Source of the DNA: Sepiola atlantica
Taxonomy: Eukaryota; Mollusca; Cephalopoda; Sepiida; Sepiolidae
Direction: 5' to 3'
NCBI GenBank assembly: GCA_963556195.1
Contig: OY744520.1
Coordinates: 6,499,704-6,563,703, forward strand
Length of the DNA: 64,000 bases
A model generated the notes under the pieces. It was not told the origin of the DNA. It saw nothing but the letters and a program-made list of their open reading frames with translations, and did no database searches. Position numbers and translations under genes: made by a program. This document shows, in pieces, positions 1-10,733 of the stretch. The first letter of the stretch is position 1, and each line of letters starts with the position of its first letter.

Positions 1-375
1 ATGTCGGTTTCTAGGTCGCTTGTTAAAACGGCTATTCGCTGAGCATGAATAACATTTGGGTTGAACGACTTTAGAAATAACAAGAAACATCTGAAGAACG
101 ATTATACGACTGTAAGAATGTGGCAGATCAATAGATCGATGAGACGAACGGGCATTGAAGGAAAGTGTTAGCCTGCTTAGTTACCCTTTTTTCTTTCTAG
201 GTTCGTTCGGCTTACCCTCTCCTCTTCTTTCCTCTTCTTCCTCTTCTTTTCATTTCTTTCTTTCTTTCCGAAGAGGGAATCACCTTGCGGTCAGTTTCTC
301 ATAAAAATAAGTAATTAGAAATGTGGCCAAAGTTTGAACTCAAGAAAAAGCGTTCACACATGTTTTTAACAAGTA
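1..375. other. Unassigned sequence
   Basis: Mixed sequence with a pyrimidine-rich stretch at about 185-270 (CTT/TCC runs). I see no coding potential, RNA gene or recognisable repeat before the U2-like head begins near 376. Confidence 0.5.
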
Positions 376-715
376 CTTGGCCTTTTGGCTAAGATCAAAG
401 TGTAGTATCTGTTCCGATGGATATTACACCCTATAGACCGGTACCGTCTTAGCCTTCGGGGCTTGATGACGCCGGTCTGTGGGTTTGTCCTGTGCAGTTC
501 TAGGAGGTTCAGCCTCCCAGGCTTTGCCTTCTCACCCTTTGAGAAGGGGTTAGTTTATTGCTAATCGCCTGAGGCGCCCCTACCGGGGAATGCCGACGGG
601 GCTACCCAAGCATTTTTTTAGGGTCACAGGTGCTCTTCCTCTAGGGTGCTGACTTATCAAATCCCACTTTCCGACCTTGTGTCACATTTTACTGCTGTGG
701 GAGGTAGATAAATAC
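376..715 (+). repeat. U2 snRNA-headed SINE-like repeat, body type A, copy 1
   Basis: The first ~40 bases match the conserved 5' part of U2 snRNA, including GGCCTTTTGGCTAAGATCAA and, one extra A later, GTGTAGTATCTGTTC, which contains the branch-point-recognition sequence GTAGTA. Similarity to U2 then stops, and a ~290-bp body follows with paired elements such as CTTCTCACCCTTTGAGAAGG and a GCCGACGGGGCT motif. The same head and body recur at 48598-48960, about 80% identical by eye, and both end in GTAGATAAATAC. A shared head, shared body and common 3' end indicate a dispersed retroposed family rather than a U2 gene: the Sm site and U2 3' stem-loops are missing. The head has no Pol III A/B boxes. 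An alternative is an old U2 pseudogene carried inside another repeat. Confidence 0.75.
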
Positions 716-1236
716 AGTGTTCCCGAAGACAACGGAATAACTCGCCTAACTCTCATGAAGACAGCAACAACAACAAAAATACCCGACTTGAAGTGCGAAC
801 CCCAGCATCTACTTTTAAGCACGCCTGCTGTCTTCCCACAATAACAGCTTAACCAAAGTAAACACACACGAACACACACACATACTGGGCTTTAAACACA
901 AATTTAACGCTCGTGTCGTTTTCAAACACTTTTCTAACCTTCACAAATTTTATTGTTATATTTTACATCTTTGTAAAATTATTTCTACATAAAAGTTTTA
1001 TTTTTACTTTACAGTTTCTCTTTTTTATTAACAATATTATATTGTTAAAAGTTAGCACTCGCTAACTGGTGATCCTTGCCAATCATATATGTTGTTATCG
1101 AATCGGTCTCAATTTACCTACACAAAATTAATTGTTTAGTGTGGTGCCTGGTAATCCCTAAAGACGCGACCGTCGTCTAAAATACCAGACCCCAAACAGG
1201 GAACCAAGACCCTTCCACAAGAACATTACGTCGTCA
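716..1236. other. Unassigned AT-rich sequence
   Basis: AT-rich non-coding sequence with no open frame of note and no recognised repeat. A short inverted or simple-repeat character is visible around 1010-1050 (TTAACAATATTATATTGTTAA), otherwise nothing stands out. Confidence 0.5.
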
Positions 1237-1263
1237 TATTATACTACGACTAAAATGTGGCCA

Positions 1264-1307
1264 CCAGAGAAGAGAGATCGCCGGGCAACGCCGGATAGCC
1301 TTGCTAG
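1264..1307 (+). mobile_element. Helitron-like 3' end
   Basis: CCGGGCAACGCCGG can form a short hairpin (CCGG arms) and is followed ~10 bases later by CTAG and then a T. This is the classical Helitron 3' terminus: a hairpin shortly before CTRR, with insertion before T. The same motif ends the better-defined element at 52473-52985. I could not find a matching 5' TC end, so this is probably a truncated copy. The 16-bp direct repeat TATTATACTACGACTA lies at 1237-1252 and again at 1308-1323, starting right after the CTAG. Confidence 0.5.
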
Positions 1308-1323
1308 TATTATACTACGACTA

Positions 1324-1932
1324 CAACAACAATAAAACGAAAACGTCATCAACAACAGTATGGCGTCGCCTTATTTTGAAGTCAGCATTGAATAAATCTT
1401 TTAAAATACTGACATTCATTAGACATTTCAGAATAGTCAGCTGGTCGCTTTCTTCATGAGACAGTAAATACAGGACACCCGCTGTAGCCAAGTCTGAAGG
1501 ATGAGTGCAACTGCACTGACAAATCATTCAACTTCGGTTTTCTATTCTCAATTATCAATTTATAGCACTCGACTCACTTACAACATCGACTAAATTGAGA
1601 ATTTTAACAGTTTTCCTTCGCGACGCAACGGTTACCGCGTTGGTAAAGTTACTGATTTGAATCTATCCAGGGTGATTACTTTTATTTTATTGTTTACCCT
1701 TTTCGAATCAAAGCGAACACTTATGTAATTTACACATTATCTATTGAAATAAACCGAATTAAAGAAAAATCCTATTTAGAAAAAAATCCTTATAAAAGTT
1801 AAAGTAATAAGGAAATTACATCCACTAGAATGCATTTCAGTTTCTTAGAAAACAAGTCAGCCATTTGAATCAATTACTTCGTAAAATATTTCCGGCTTTA
1901 TATTAAATAAAAAATTACAAGTTTTGGAAGCT

Positions 1933-1936
<4 letters not shown>
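1324..1936. other. Unassigned AT-rich sequence
   Basis: AT-rich sequence between the Helitron-like end and the (AC)n tract. The open frames are short and show no protein similarity I recognise. Nothing else is seen. Confidence 0.5.

Positions 1937-2004
<68 letters not shown>
1937..2004. repeat. (AC)n-(AT)n microsatellite
   Basis: About 28 AC units followed by a short AT run. Confidence 0.98.
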
Positions 2005-2468
2005 TCATTTTATCTCAGTCAAAGTTCTCAGAAATCAAGGGGTCCCTTGCTGGGGCTAACACTTGATCTGTATATGAGATACATAGATATTCAAATATCC
2101 AATTAAAATTCTCCTTTCTCTGTCAAACGTTGAGTTAGTAAAAAATCAAAGAATTTTTTTCTCCCACAATTGACCAGTTAACTATGCTATAATATATCTT
2201 TCTTGTGGTCTCTTGGTCTTACCGAAGCCCAGGACAAGAATTCATCTTGTATGTTGGAGTATCTAGCTAACTGCTGTTAGTTGAGGTAACATTACTTGGA
2301 GAAGGTGCACTATTCCTCGTATGAGCTACTGTATAGTCGTGTTGAGAGGGATCCTATTTGGGCTTCGAATACTATGTTATTTTGAATATTTGGTCAGGGG
2401 TTACTTGTAGAGGGAAGTATCCTCATGTCAGGTTTTCCTGCGAATGGTGTCTAGTAGGTAATTCAAAC

Positions 2469-2589
<121 letters not shown>

Positions 2590-3480
2590 GGGGGTGCGTG
2601 AAGAAAGAGTTTGAATAACGCCCGACAAATATTTATATAAATAAGGAATGCGGATATGCAAGAACAATACAATAAAATGAACGCACTGAAGATATTAATA
2701 TTTCGTGGTTAAGACTTCCTCAGCAATGAGAGATTTCATTTTCAAGTCAAAATATAGACATGAGAGATTTAGGTGAAAGGGGGAAGATAAAATGAGGGAG
2801 CCATGGGAGACAGGGGGTAGGGAGAAAAATAAAACGAAAGAGGAGATTTCAAATTTCTTTAAAAACGTTTGATAATGGCGAAAAAAAACATAGAACTCAA
2901 AAGAGTAAAAGAAGAAAACAGAGCAAGAATTTCGTTTGATTTTCATCCCAGACAGATCAGTTTTGCGACAGAAAAAACCGCAACAGTGCCATCATATTTG
3001 AATTCACGTTTCCTCGCAAATGGAACCTCACGAGTCAGAAAACGCGCACACACGCACAGTGTGATCACCCCCTCACACTACCTATTTTGTGATATGTCTC
3101 AGTCGCTTACCCCCCTCTCTCTTGAATACTCTTACCCCCCCCCCCTCATCCTCTGACCATCCCCTCTCACAGATCACTTGATAAGAAATAGGTGAGCGTG
3201 GCCTATTTCAGTCGTATCCACTCAATACTTATCGATCTTCACTGCCGATCAAGTGGTGGTAACATATTGGGAATGAGCCATGGTGTAGGGTTGGGAGGGG
3301 TGTGTGAAGAGATCGATTCTTCCATCAGAAGAGAATCGCGTTATTTGCAACTTAACAGCATCGTAATGTTTGTCTTCACTTGCTGCCCGAGTACATCTAA
3401 ATATATATTAACACTTGGTAGTCGAGTGCACGGATCACAAGTTTATATCACACGGAATCTCGAAGTAAAAGATTAAATAA
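2590..3480. other. Unassigned sequence
   Basis: Mixed sequence with a purine-rich part (2740-2920) and a C-rich run near 3130-3150. Open frames of up to ~95 codons lie here on both strands, but they have no recognisable domain or start context and look like chance frames. I see no gene. Confidence 0.5.
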
Positions 3481-3499
3481 AAAAATGAAAAAATAAGTG

Positions 3500-3575
3500 A
3501 GTACTGGAAAACTGGAGAGACTTGTAACTCAAACTCCAGGGAGCACTTCCGGTTATTATCAGTGAGGAGAGTAGA
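3500..3575 (+). repeat. Fragment of the (AAT)-tailed LINE 3' UTR
   Basis: The stretch reading GTACTGGAAAACTGGAGAGA then CTTGTAACTCAAACTCCAGG aligns by eye with 4051-4115 and 60028-60095, which lie in the 3' UTRs of better-preserved copies. It is a diverged scrap without its (AAT)n tail. Confidence 0.6.
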
Positions 3576-3657
3576 AAGTCGACCTTGGGGTTACGTTCGG
3601 TAACCTCGTAACTCTCGCTTCCTTTATTTTGTCCTTTAGTCCTCACATTCAATATGC

Positions 3658-3700
3658 GATGTTTCTGGTAAAGGGAGAAGAATTGCTGTTTTCTGGGTAG
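3658..3700 (+). repeat. Short dispersed repeat (GATGTTTCTGG...GAAGAATTGCTGTTTT), copy 1
   Basis: About 40 bp that recur at 5333-5372 on this strand and at 39893-39935 on the other strand. The shared core is GATGTTTCTG(G/A) plus a purine-rich spacer plus GAATTGCT(G/A)TTTT. The nature of the full element is unknown. Confidence 0.6.
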
Positions 3701-3825
3701 GATTCTATCCATCTGACACGTATCGTTGGCTAGTTTTATACCTTGAAGTAGTATTTTCTTAGTTCCGTACATCAAGTGGCTTCATGCCTTGTCTGGAGTG
3801 ATTTCCATATAAAATCACTGATCAT

Positions 3826-4159
3826 GACCTGTGTGAGAACTCCTAGTGAGTATATAATAATAATAATAATAATAATAGGAACAGCGCAAACCAGACCTCT
3901 ACTGGAAGTGCAGAGACTGCTGGGACCTTGGGGAGGCTTATTGCCACCCAAATCCCAGAGAAGACCAATGGTCCTTACCAGCGAGAAATCAATGGTAAAC
4001 GGCTGTTGTGATACTGCAAGTTTATTTGCGGTGGCTATCGAAAAGAGGTGGAGAATACTGGAAATCTGGGGAGACTTGTTGTCACTCATACTCTAGGGAA
4101 TAGCACCGGTTGTCGGTGAGCAATCACTGATGACCTGTGTGAGAACTCCTAGTGAGTAC

Positions 4160-4243
<84 letters not shown>
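3826..4243 (+). mobile_element. Two abutting 3' ends of a LINE with (AAT)n tails
   Basis: GTGTGAGAACTCCTAGTGAG followed by an (AAT)n run occurs twice, at about 3833-3878 (seven units) and 4137-4243 (about 27 units). The 260-bp unit between them (about 3879-4137) aligns with 59865-60130, the 3' UTR of the copy at 58985-60245. The first copy keeps only its extreme 3' end and tail, and a second 5'-truncated copy starts directly after that tail. This is the usual product of target-primed reverse transcription: 5' truncation, a constant 3' end and a simple-repeat tail. The non-coding conclusion is firm, while the clade is inferred from the protein fragment at 58985-59354. Confidence 0.8.
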
Positions 4244-4726
4244 TATAGACGATTTAGAGTTCACGTGTGCGTGATTGGCATTGGTTTTGAAAATATTTTC
4301 TTTCTTTGTTGAAAGCTAAAATGTTACGGTTAATGTGTTTAAGGATTGTATTTTGAATAATTTTGAGCATACGATTTTAATTTCGCCATTTAAAGTAGAA
4401 AAAATATGCTCCCGCTCTGGTCGCATATTTTTGCTAGTATATATGACGATGGAACATATATTAGACTGCCCCCAGAGGAGGAGATAATACCTAGGATGAT
4501 GGTCTCATGACAACAGGACAAATCAGATACCCCCCCCCCCAAAAAAAAGAAGTAGGTCATTTCTGGGAGGATGGTGTTATGACACAACTACCCCGTTCCC
4601 TTGCACTGGACATATATATAGAAGTAATGGTATAGTTTCGAAAATCTCTATTAGTAATAGATATATCTAGTGTGTATTTTACTTCCGTGTTGTTAAAACA
4701 CTTAAACTTTTTTAAGAATTAAGATT

Positions 4727-4915
4727 ATCGGAAGAAAACGACCGTAATACCAGTAATTGTAGGAAAACTAGGGACAGTCACGAAACAACTGGAAAAAAAA
4801 ACTCGAAAAAATTGGAATCAAAGGAAGATCTATACAAACTTTCGGCACTGAGGAAAACGGCCGAAATATTAAGAAAATCCTCGAGTGCAGAAACCAACCC
4901 ACATAGCTTAGTGAC
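4727..4915 (+). pseudogene. LINE ORF C-terminus, decayed second copy
   Basis: One reading frame gives TTVIPVIVGKLGTVTKQLEK, matching the segment SIIPIIVGALGTIPKNMEKR of the copy at 58985-59354. The nucleotide match continues to the ATCCTCGAGTGCAGAAACCA stop region. A frameshift after the first ~25 codons, caused by an expanded A run near 4790-4800, breaks the frame. It is the extreme C-terminus of a retrotransposon polyprotein next to that element's endonuclease-like domain, so it is non-functional. Similarity continues weakly into the 3' UTR to about 5075, where both copies have GAACACCACAA. This is the same LINE family as 3826-4243, possibly from a separate insertion. Confidence 0.7.
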
Positions 4916-5127
4916 ACCAACCAATCACGTTGAGCTAAAATAGAATAGCACTATGTAAACACAACTAAAAATATAGATAGAACATACCTAAGGAAACAGA
5001 AACTTTCTGTCGACCTCACAATGGTTCCTATCTATACCACCCTAAAATGTATGTGGACCGAACACCACAAGCCATCTCTCCTTTATAATTCGCACACACA
5101 CATATATCTACATACATAAACACATAT

Positions 5128-5300
5128 ATACAGGGTGAAAGCAACTCTTTATTATCAAATAAATTATTACTGAAATATAAAAAAAGTGTACAGTATAGAG
5201 TTTTATTTAGAATTCGATATGGGCGCCAACATTCCCCACCAGCTTCCCAAGAAGCCTGGGAACCGCATCAACTGATTTTACAAGGAACGATGAAATAGGG
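5128..5300 (-). mobile_element. Possible mariner-like element end with transposase C-terminus
   Basis: CAGGGTGAAAGCAACTCTTT follows TATA and looks like a terminal inverted repeat of a TA-inserting (Tc1/mariner superfamily) element. Read on the minus strand, the inner side (about 5280-5208) encodes ...FLGKLVGNVGAHIEF then a stop, resembling the C-termini of such transposases, which often end in a G-x-H-(I/F)-E motif. The second inverted repeat was not found, so this is a truncated remnant. The assignment rests on a short motif. Confidence 0.4.
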
Positions 5301-5332
5301 AAAGCCTAATAACTCTCACTTCACCTCATGGA

Positions 5333-5372
5333 CGATGTTTCTGGCAAAGGGGGAAGAATTGCTATTTTTGTG
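5333..5372 (+). repeat. Short dispersed repeat, copy 2
   Basis: GATGTTTCTGGCAAAGGGGG then AAGAATTGCTATTTT matches 3658-3695 with a few changes. Confidence 0.6.
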
Positions 5373-5636
5373 GTTGGTTCTTGCTTTGAGTGGATGTTAT
5401 GTGGAGATTTTCAACCCTCTCATAGTATTCATCATCATTCAACTGTCAATCTATCCGTTTTTCTTTTTAAATAACTTCCGAACAATACAAAATGAAAAAT
5501 GCAAAACAATATTGTAATGGAGTGACGGTCACGGTTAATCCTCTGAACCGTGAAAATTGGAAAATGAGCTTACGAAATATATAAAAAAAAGTCTGACCCC
5601 TGGACAAAGGAAAAGTGTCATTAAATGAAGGGAGAT

Positions 5637-5772
5637 GAAGAGAGAGAAAGAGAGAGAGAAAGAGAAAGAGAGAGAGAAAGAGAAAGAGAGAGATAAAGAA
5701 AGAGAGAGAGAGAGAGGGACAGGGAGATAGAGAAGAAGGGAAAGAGAAAGAGAGAGAGAGAGAGGGGGGAAA
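5637..5772. repeat. (GA)n-rich purine tract
   Basis: Imperfect GAGA/GAAAGA purine run of about 135 bp with few pyrimidines, and therefore able to form triplex DNA. Confidence 0.95.
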
Positions 5773-5939
5773 GAGATTCTTAACGCTCCAAATGACTAAA
5801 ATTTGTTAAAAATTCTATTTTTGGTGAATTTAAAAAAAAGAAAATTGCATCAGAGCAGGTGCTTGTATTTGTTCATCCCTACATTCTGCTAAAAAACGAA
5901 CAGGTAATTAAAAATAACTTTTACCTGAAAAGTAGGTAT

Positions 5940-7374
5940 GTGATCGATATTCCGAACCGATCCTCAGAACTATCGCCCAATCAGTCTTTGCTAAAATCTT
6001 TGAATCCTTAATCAATCTAGCGATAGTACGGCACTTAGTTAATGCTAAACTTCTTTCCGACCGCCAGTATGGATTTAGACAAGCACGATCTACTGCAGAC
6101 ATCCTAACGGTCATCTCTGAACGCATGTATCATACACTCGACAAGGCAGGTGAAACTAGGGCAGTAGCGCTTGATATATCCAAGGCCTTTGACAAGGTAT
6201 GGCATAAAGGGCTCCTCCTGAAAATACGCTCATACGGTATTACTGGGCAATTACTTAATATAATTAGATCCTTCCTAGACAAAAAGAAACATCCAGGTTG
6301 TCCTCGATTGCCGCTCATCTATGCAACATGACATAAATGCTGGTGTACCACAGGGATCTATCCTTGGACCCTTGTTGTTCCTGATCTATATAAACGATCT
6401 CCCTGATGACATAGAGTCTTAGATTGGTTTATTTGCTGATGACACCACCCTTTACTCTCGCCATGTTGGCAAAACCGACGCAATCATATCCGAGGCAATG
6501 ACTGAATCTTTAAAAAATGACCTCCAGGCTGTAGTGGATTGAGGTCATAAATGGTTGGTAACTTTTAATGCCGCAAAGACAAAGCTCCTTTCCTTCAATA
6601 ACTACAAGGAACCTTTGCAACCACCGATTTTCATGGCAAATAACACCCTACCTGAGAGTCCATCAGTCAAACACCTCGGCCAAACCTTCACAGGTAACAT
6701 GAATTGGAACAAATACATTGAAGACATTGCCAAGGCTGCCGCTAAGAAGGTTGGCTCCCTCTACCGTGTTAGTAAACTCCTCACACCTGGCATTATCCTG
6801 TATCTCTACAAAGCCACCATCCGCCCATGCATGGAGTATTGTTGTCACATCTGGGCTGGTGCATCATCTACTAGTCTCTCCCTCCTTGACAAGGTCCAAA
6901 AAAGAATCGCCAACCTAATAGGTCCCTCACTGTCAACTAAGCTCCAGCCCCTGTCCCATCGCCGCAATGTAGCATCCTTGTGCTTGTTTTACAAATACTT
7001 CAATGGATTATGCACCGATGAATTGGCTACTCTGGTTCCCCGTCGACGAAAATTCACTAGACTAACTCGACAATCAACTAAATCTCATTCATTCACAAGG
7101 AGGTCCCCAGATGTCGGAGAGCCTTCTACTCAAATAGCTTCTTTCCTCATACTGTTGGCCTCTGGAACTCCCTCCCTGCCTCCTATTTTCCAAACAGTAC
7201 AGACATGCAGAAATTTAAAACTAATGTAAACAGACATCTCGCTGCGCAGATCCCAATCTAGGTTGACCGTCCCCTACCTTCTCACCATTTCTTTTTTTTC
7301 AGTGGCCCCTTACGTCTGCAGTGGCGGCTTGCCTTGTTTGGGGTGAACTATGTTAAAAAACAAAATAAATAAAA
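5940..7374 (+). mobile_element. 5'-truncated LINE (jockey/CR1-like) insertion
   Basis: The element keeps the reverse transcriptase (5945-7229) and a short 3' UTR ending in ATGTTAAAAAACAAAATAAA near 7374. Everything before the RT domain, including the usual apurinic-type endonuclease, is missing, as expected of a 5'-truncated copy. I could not define a target-site duplication. The clade is inferred from the RT and from the thumb/C-terminal region, which resembles the jockey/CR1 group; RTE is less likely. Confidence 0.8.
5945..7229 (+). pseudogene. Non-LTR retrotransposon reverse transcriptase (RVT_1), broken
   Basis: In the family, this enzyme copies LINE RNA into DNA at a nicked target. Landmarks in order: NYRPIS (5968), YGFRQARST (6068), the palm motif LDISKAFDKVWHKGLL with the first catalytic Asp (6170), [14 protein letters not shown] (6338), and the active site FADDTTLYS (6432). 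The post-RT thumb region follows: VTFNAAKTKLLSFN (6558), then MNWNKYIEDIA and CHIWAGAS, and a C-terminal part rich in R/S. The reading frame is lost by a shift near 5985, another near 6300, in-frame stops at 6420 (TAG) and 6540 (TGA), and a further shift near 7100 where a typical R-L-W-N-S-L-P motif appears only in another frame. All catalytic motifs remain readable, so decay is fairly recent. It is not functional. Confidence 0.88.
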
Positions 7375-7769
7375 GACTCATTCATAGAAATGTTACAGGT
7401 CGGTGTTGTATAATCTGTCATAACATCTTTTCAAATCCCTTCTCCGAAAAATCACCATTCAATTTTTAGCGAAGTGTTCAGTTTTCTACGTACATTAAAC
7501 GTAAAACAACCCCCAATACAATTTCTATATTATAAAGAAGTAATAATAAAAATAAAACTCCCCTTTAAATAAATAAACTAAAATAGATTAATAGAAATAG
7601 CAATGATAATAACAATTGCCTTCTTAGTAACAATAGCATGTATAGGAATGTACTTTACAAATGTGTCATTAGATCCGACAATAATAATGATGGTAATACT
7701 GATAAAAATACTTTATTTGTATTGAATCAACCGCGACACAAATTAAACATAGGATTTTAAACATGATAT
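7375..7769. other. Unassigned AT-rich sequence
   Basis: AT-rich DNA between the LINE and the 27-bp array, with no gene or recognised repeat. Confidence 0.5.
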
Positions 7770-9111
7770 GCTTTCTCTAATGATAAACATAATAACGCTT
7801 TCTCTAATGATACACATAATAACGCTTTCTCTAATGATAAACATAATAACGCTTTCTCAATGATAAACATAATAACGCTTTCTCTAATGATAAATATGAT
7901 AACGCTTTCTCTAATGATAAACATAAAAACGCTTTCTCTAATGATAAACATAATAACGCTTTCTCTAATGATAAACATAAAAACGCTTTCTCTAATGATA
8001 AACATGATAACACTTTTTCTAATGATAAACATAAAAACGCTTTCTCTAATGATAAACATGATAACACTTTTTCTAATGATAAACATAATAACGCTTTCTC
8101 TAATGATAAACATAATATGCTTTCTCTAATGATACACATAATAAGGCTTTCTGTAATGATACACATAATAACGCTTTCTCTAATGATAAACATAATAAAG
8201 CTTTCTCTAATGATAAACATAATAACGCTTTCTCTAATGATAAACATAATAAAGCTTTCTCTAATGATAAACATAATAAAGCTTTCTCTAATGATAAACA
8301 TAATAACGCTTTCTCTAATGATAAACATAATAAAGCTTTCTCTAATGATAAACATAAAAACGCTTTCTCTAATGATAAACATGATAACACTTTTTCTAAT
8401 CATACACCTAATAACGCATTCTCTAATGATGAATATAATAACGCTTTCTCTAATGATACACATAATAAGGCTTTCTGTAATGATACACATAATAACGCTT
8501 TCTCTAATGATACACATAATAAAGCTTTCTCTAATGATAAACACAATGACGCTTTCTCTAATGATAAACATAATAACGCTTTCTCTAATGATAAACATAA
8601 TATGCTTTCTCTAATGATACACATAATAAGGCTTTCTGTAATGATACACATAATAACGCTTTCTCTAATGATAAACATAATAACGCTTTCTCTAATGATA
8701 AACATAATAACGCTTTCTGTAATGATACACATAATAACGCTTTCTCTAATGATACACATAATAACGCTTTCTCTACTGATAAACATAAAGCGCTTTCTCT
8801 AATGATAAACATAATAACGCTTTCTCTAATATTAAACATAATAACGCTTTCTCTAATGATAAATATGATAACGCTTTCTCTAATGATAAACATAATAACG
8901 CTTTCTCTAATAATAAATATTACAACGCTTTCTCTGATGATAAACATAATAACGCTTTCTCTAATGATACACATAATAAAGCTTTCTCTAATGATCAACA
9001 TAATAACGCTTTTTCTAGTGATACAAATAATAACGCTTTCTCTGATGATACACATAATAAAGCTTTCTGTAATGATAAACATAATAACGCTTTCTTTAAT
9101 GATAAATATTT
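7770..9111. repeat. 27-bp minisatellite, about 50 copies
   Basis: The unit begins GCTTTCTCTAATGATAAACA and ends TAATAAC (27 bp). Recurrent variants are AAATAAT>ACATAAT (TACACAT), CTCTAA>CTGTAA, AACGC>AAAGC or AAGGC, and AATAAC>AAAAAC. A 2-bp deletion lies near 7857. Because 27 is a multiple of 3 and the unit lacks stops in several frames, long spurious frames appear on both strands. Confidence 0.97.
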
Positions 9112-9356
9112 CAGTCAACTGCCCTTGAAATTTTCTTAAAAAACAAGATGGAGGCTTACTGAACGAGTCGCTGTTATGATACGCAGAATGGAAAAATACT
9201 TGTAATTAGAGTTCTAGTGGATAATTTTTTCTACTTTTTTGTACAGTGAGTAAGAATATAATGCTTAATAAGTATATAATATTGTTTTTATATAAAAATA
9301 ATTTTTTCATATGGCCGCTAATCAGCATAAGCACCGAAAAATGTATATTCAATCAA

Positions 9357-9530
9357 TGGCGATTTATTTGTCATCTTATTGAAGTCGGTTGTCGCGGTTT
9401 CACAGAAAGATTTTTATGCAAAATCCTAAGTCAACTTGGAATGATGGGAGAAAAAAAAAGAAATCCAAGCAGGACTATTTTGGATGAGACAGAAACAGCT
9501 TCAAATTTGCTATCTGCAAAAGACCAGATC
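9357..9530 (+). pseudogene. Retrotransposon polyprotein fragment (EVGCRGF motif)
   Basis: The forward frame reads ...WRFICHLIEVGCRGFTERFL, then CKILSQLGMMGEKKRN, and then a helix containing ETASNLLSAK. An E-V-G-(C/A)-R-G-F motif followed by a leucine-rich helix and a basic E-x-A-S-x-x-L/W helix is familiar from the region after the reverse transcriptase in several invertebrate non-LTR retrotransposons. The W-L-W-x-K-R motif expected after the A-S is degenerate here (LLSAK). The surrounding open frame (9246-9611) extends into unrelated AT-rich sequence. This is a relic without a catalytic domain, and the family assignment rests on motif recall only. Confidence 0.5.
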
Positions 9531-9739
9531 ACTGATAGGAACTTACTGCCGAAAATTAGAATACATAGAAAGATAAAGATTGTACGGATACAGCGAAAAC
9601 CGAGATTCTAAGATCAGTGAGTTGTTCATTGCAAGCTGATATCTTACGTGTTAGACCCAGGAGGAACAAATCGAGAAAACAGTTGTTCCCTTTTCGATTC
9701 ATTGAGACTGACAAAAAGAAAAAAAATGCTGTAATCACT

Positions 9740-10111
<372 letters not shown>

Positions 10112-10190
10112 TTACATTATACCCAATATTAAACTATATACATATTTATATAAAGCTTACTTTGTATTATATAAACATATAACTATAGTT

Positions 10191-10733
10191 TGTGCTTTTG
10201 AACTGTAGGTTCGAGACATTTTTTAAAATGTTTTATTTGAGGAGAGCCAAGAAAAGGGGAGATAACTCTAGTTTCAAGTTTTAACCACGATGTATCTTAA
10301 AATGGATTTTAATTATTGTAATTATTCTAAAATAAAGTTTTAAAAAATGTATACGTAAAAGGAACAGTTTTCAAACAAATTGCCGAATTTTACCCAGTGT
10401 AAAACTGTCATTTATTTAAAAAAAATTATTTCCTGTGTTTAATGTTTTTTCCCTTCCATTTACGTATTTTTTCTATTTTTTTCCTTCTTCTGTGATAATT
10501 TATTATTCAAAATCATTTTATTTTTCATTTGTGCCGAATGCGGTGTGATTGTTTTATTCCTAAATTATCCTTTTACGTATACATTTTGTTAAACTTTATT
10601 TTAGAATAATAACAATAGTAAAATCCATTTTAAGATAAATCGCGGTCGAAACTTGAAACTAGAGTTCTCTCCCCTTATTTAACTCTCCTCAAATTAAATA
10701 TAAATTTTTTTCGGACCCACAATCCATAAGCAC
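10191..10733. mobile_element. Fold-back/MITE-like element with long inverted arms
   Basis: The left arm (about 10191-10361) and right arm (about 10567-10733) are imperfect inverted repeats. The best part, 10238-10361, pairs with 10567-10692: both contain AACTCTAGTTTCAAGTTT, TCTTAAAATGGATTTTA, TTCTAAAATAAAGTTT and ATGTATACGTAAAAGG in inverted order. Identity is about 85-90% in the inner 125 bp and lower outside. The ~205-bp centre has no coding capacity. This architecture fits a fold-back or MITE-type non-autonomous DNA transposon. It ends about 95 bp before the 28-bp satellite begins. I could not define a target duplication, so an inverted local duplication is the alternative. Confidence 0.7.

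Noticed and set aside
376..430. Functional U2 snRNA gene
   Set aside because: Only the 5' ~40 bases match; the Sm site and 3' stem-loops are missing and the rest is a repeat body shared with another locus.
3772..4096. Two ~105-codon frames on opposite strands
   Set aside because: They run through the LINE 3' UTR and its (AAT)n tail; the same sequence in other copies is not open.
7757..9128. Overlapping frames of 89-255 codons on both strands
   Set aside because: They are by-products of the 27-bp minisatellite (MFIIRESVI-type repeats), with no unique domain.
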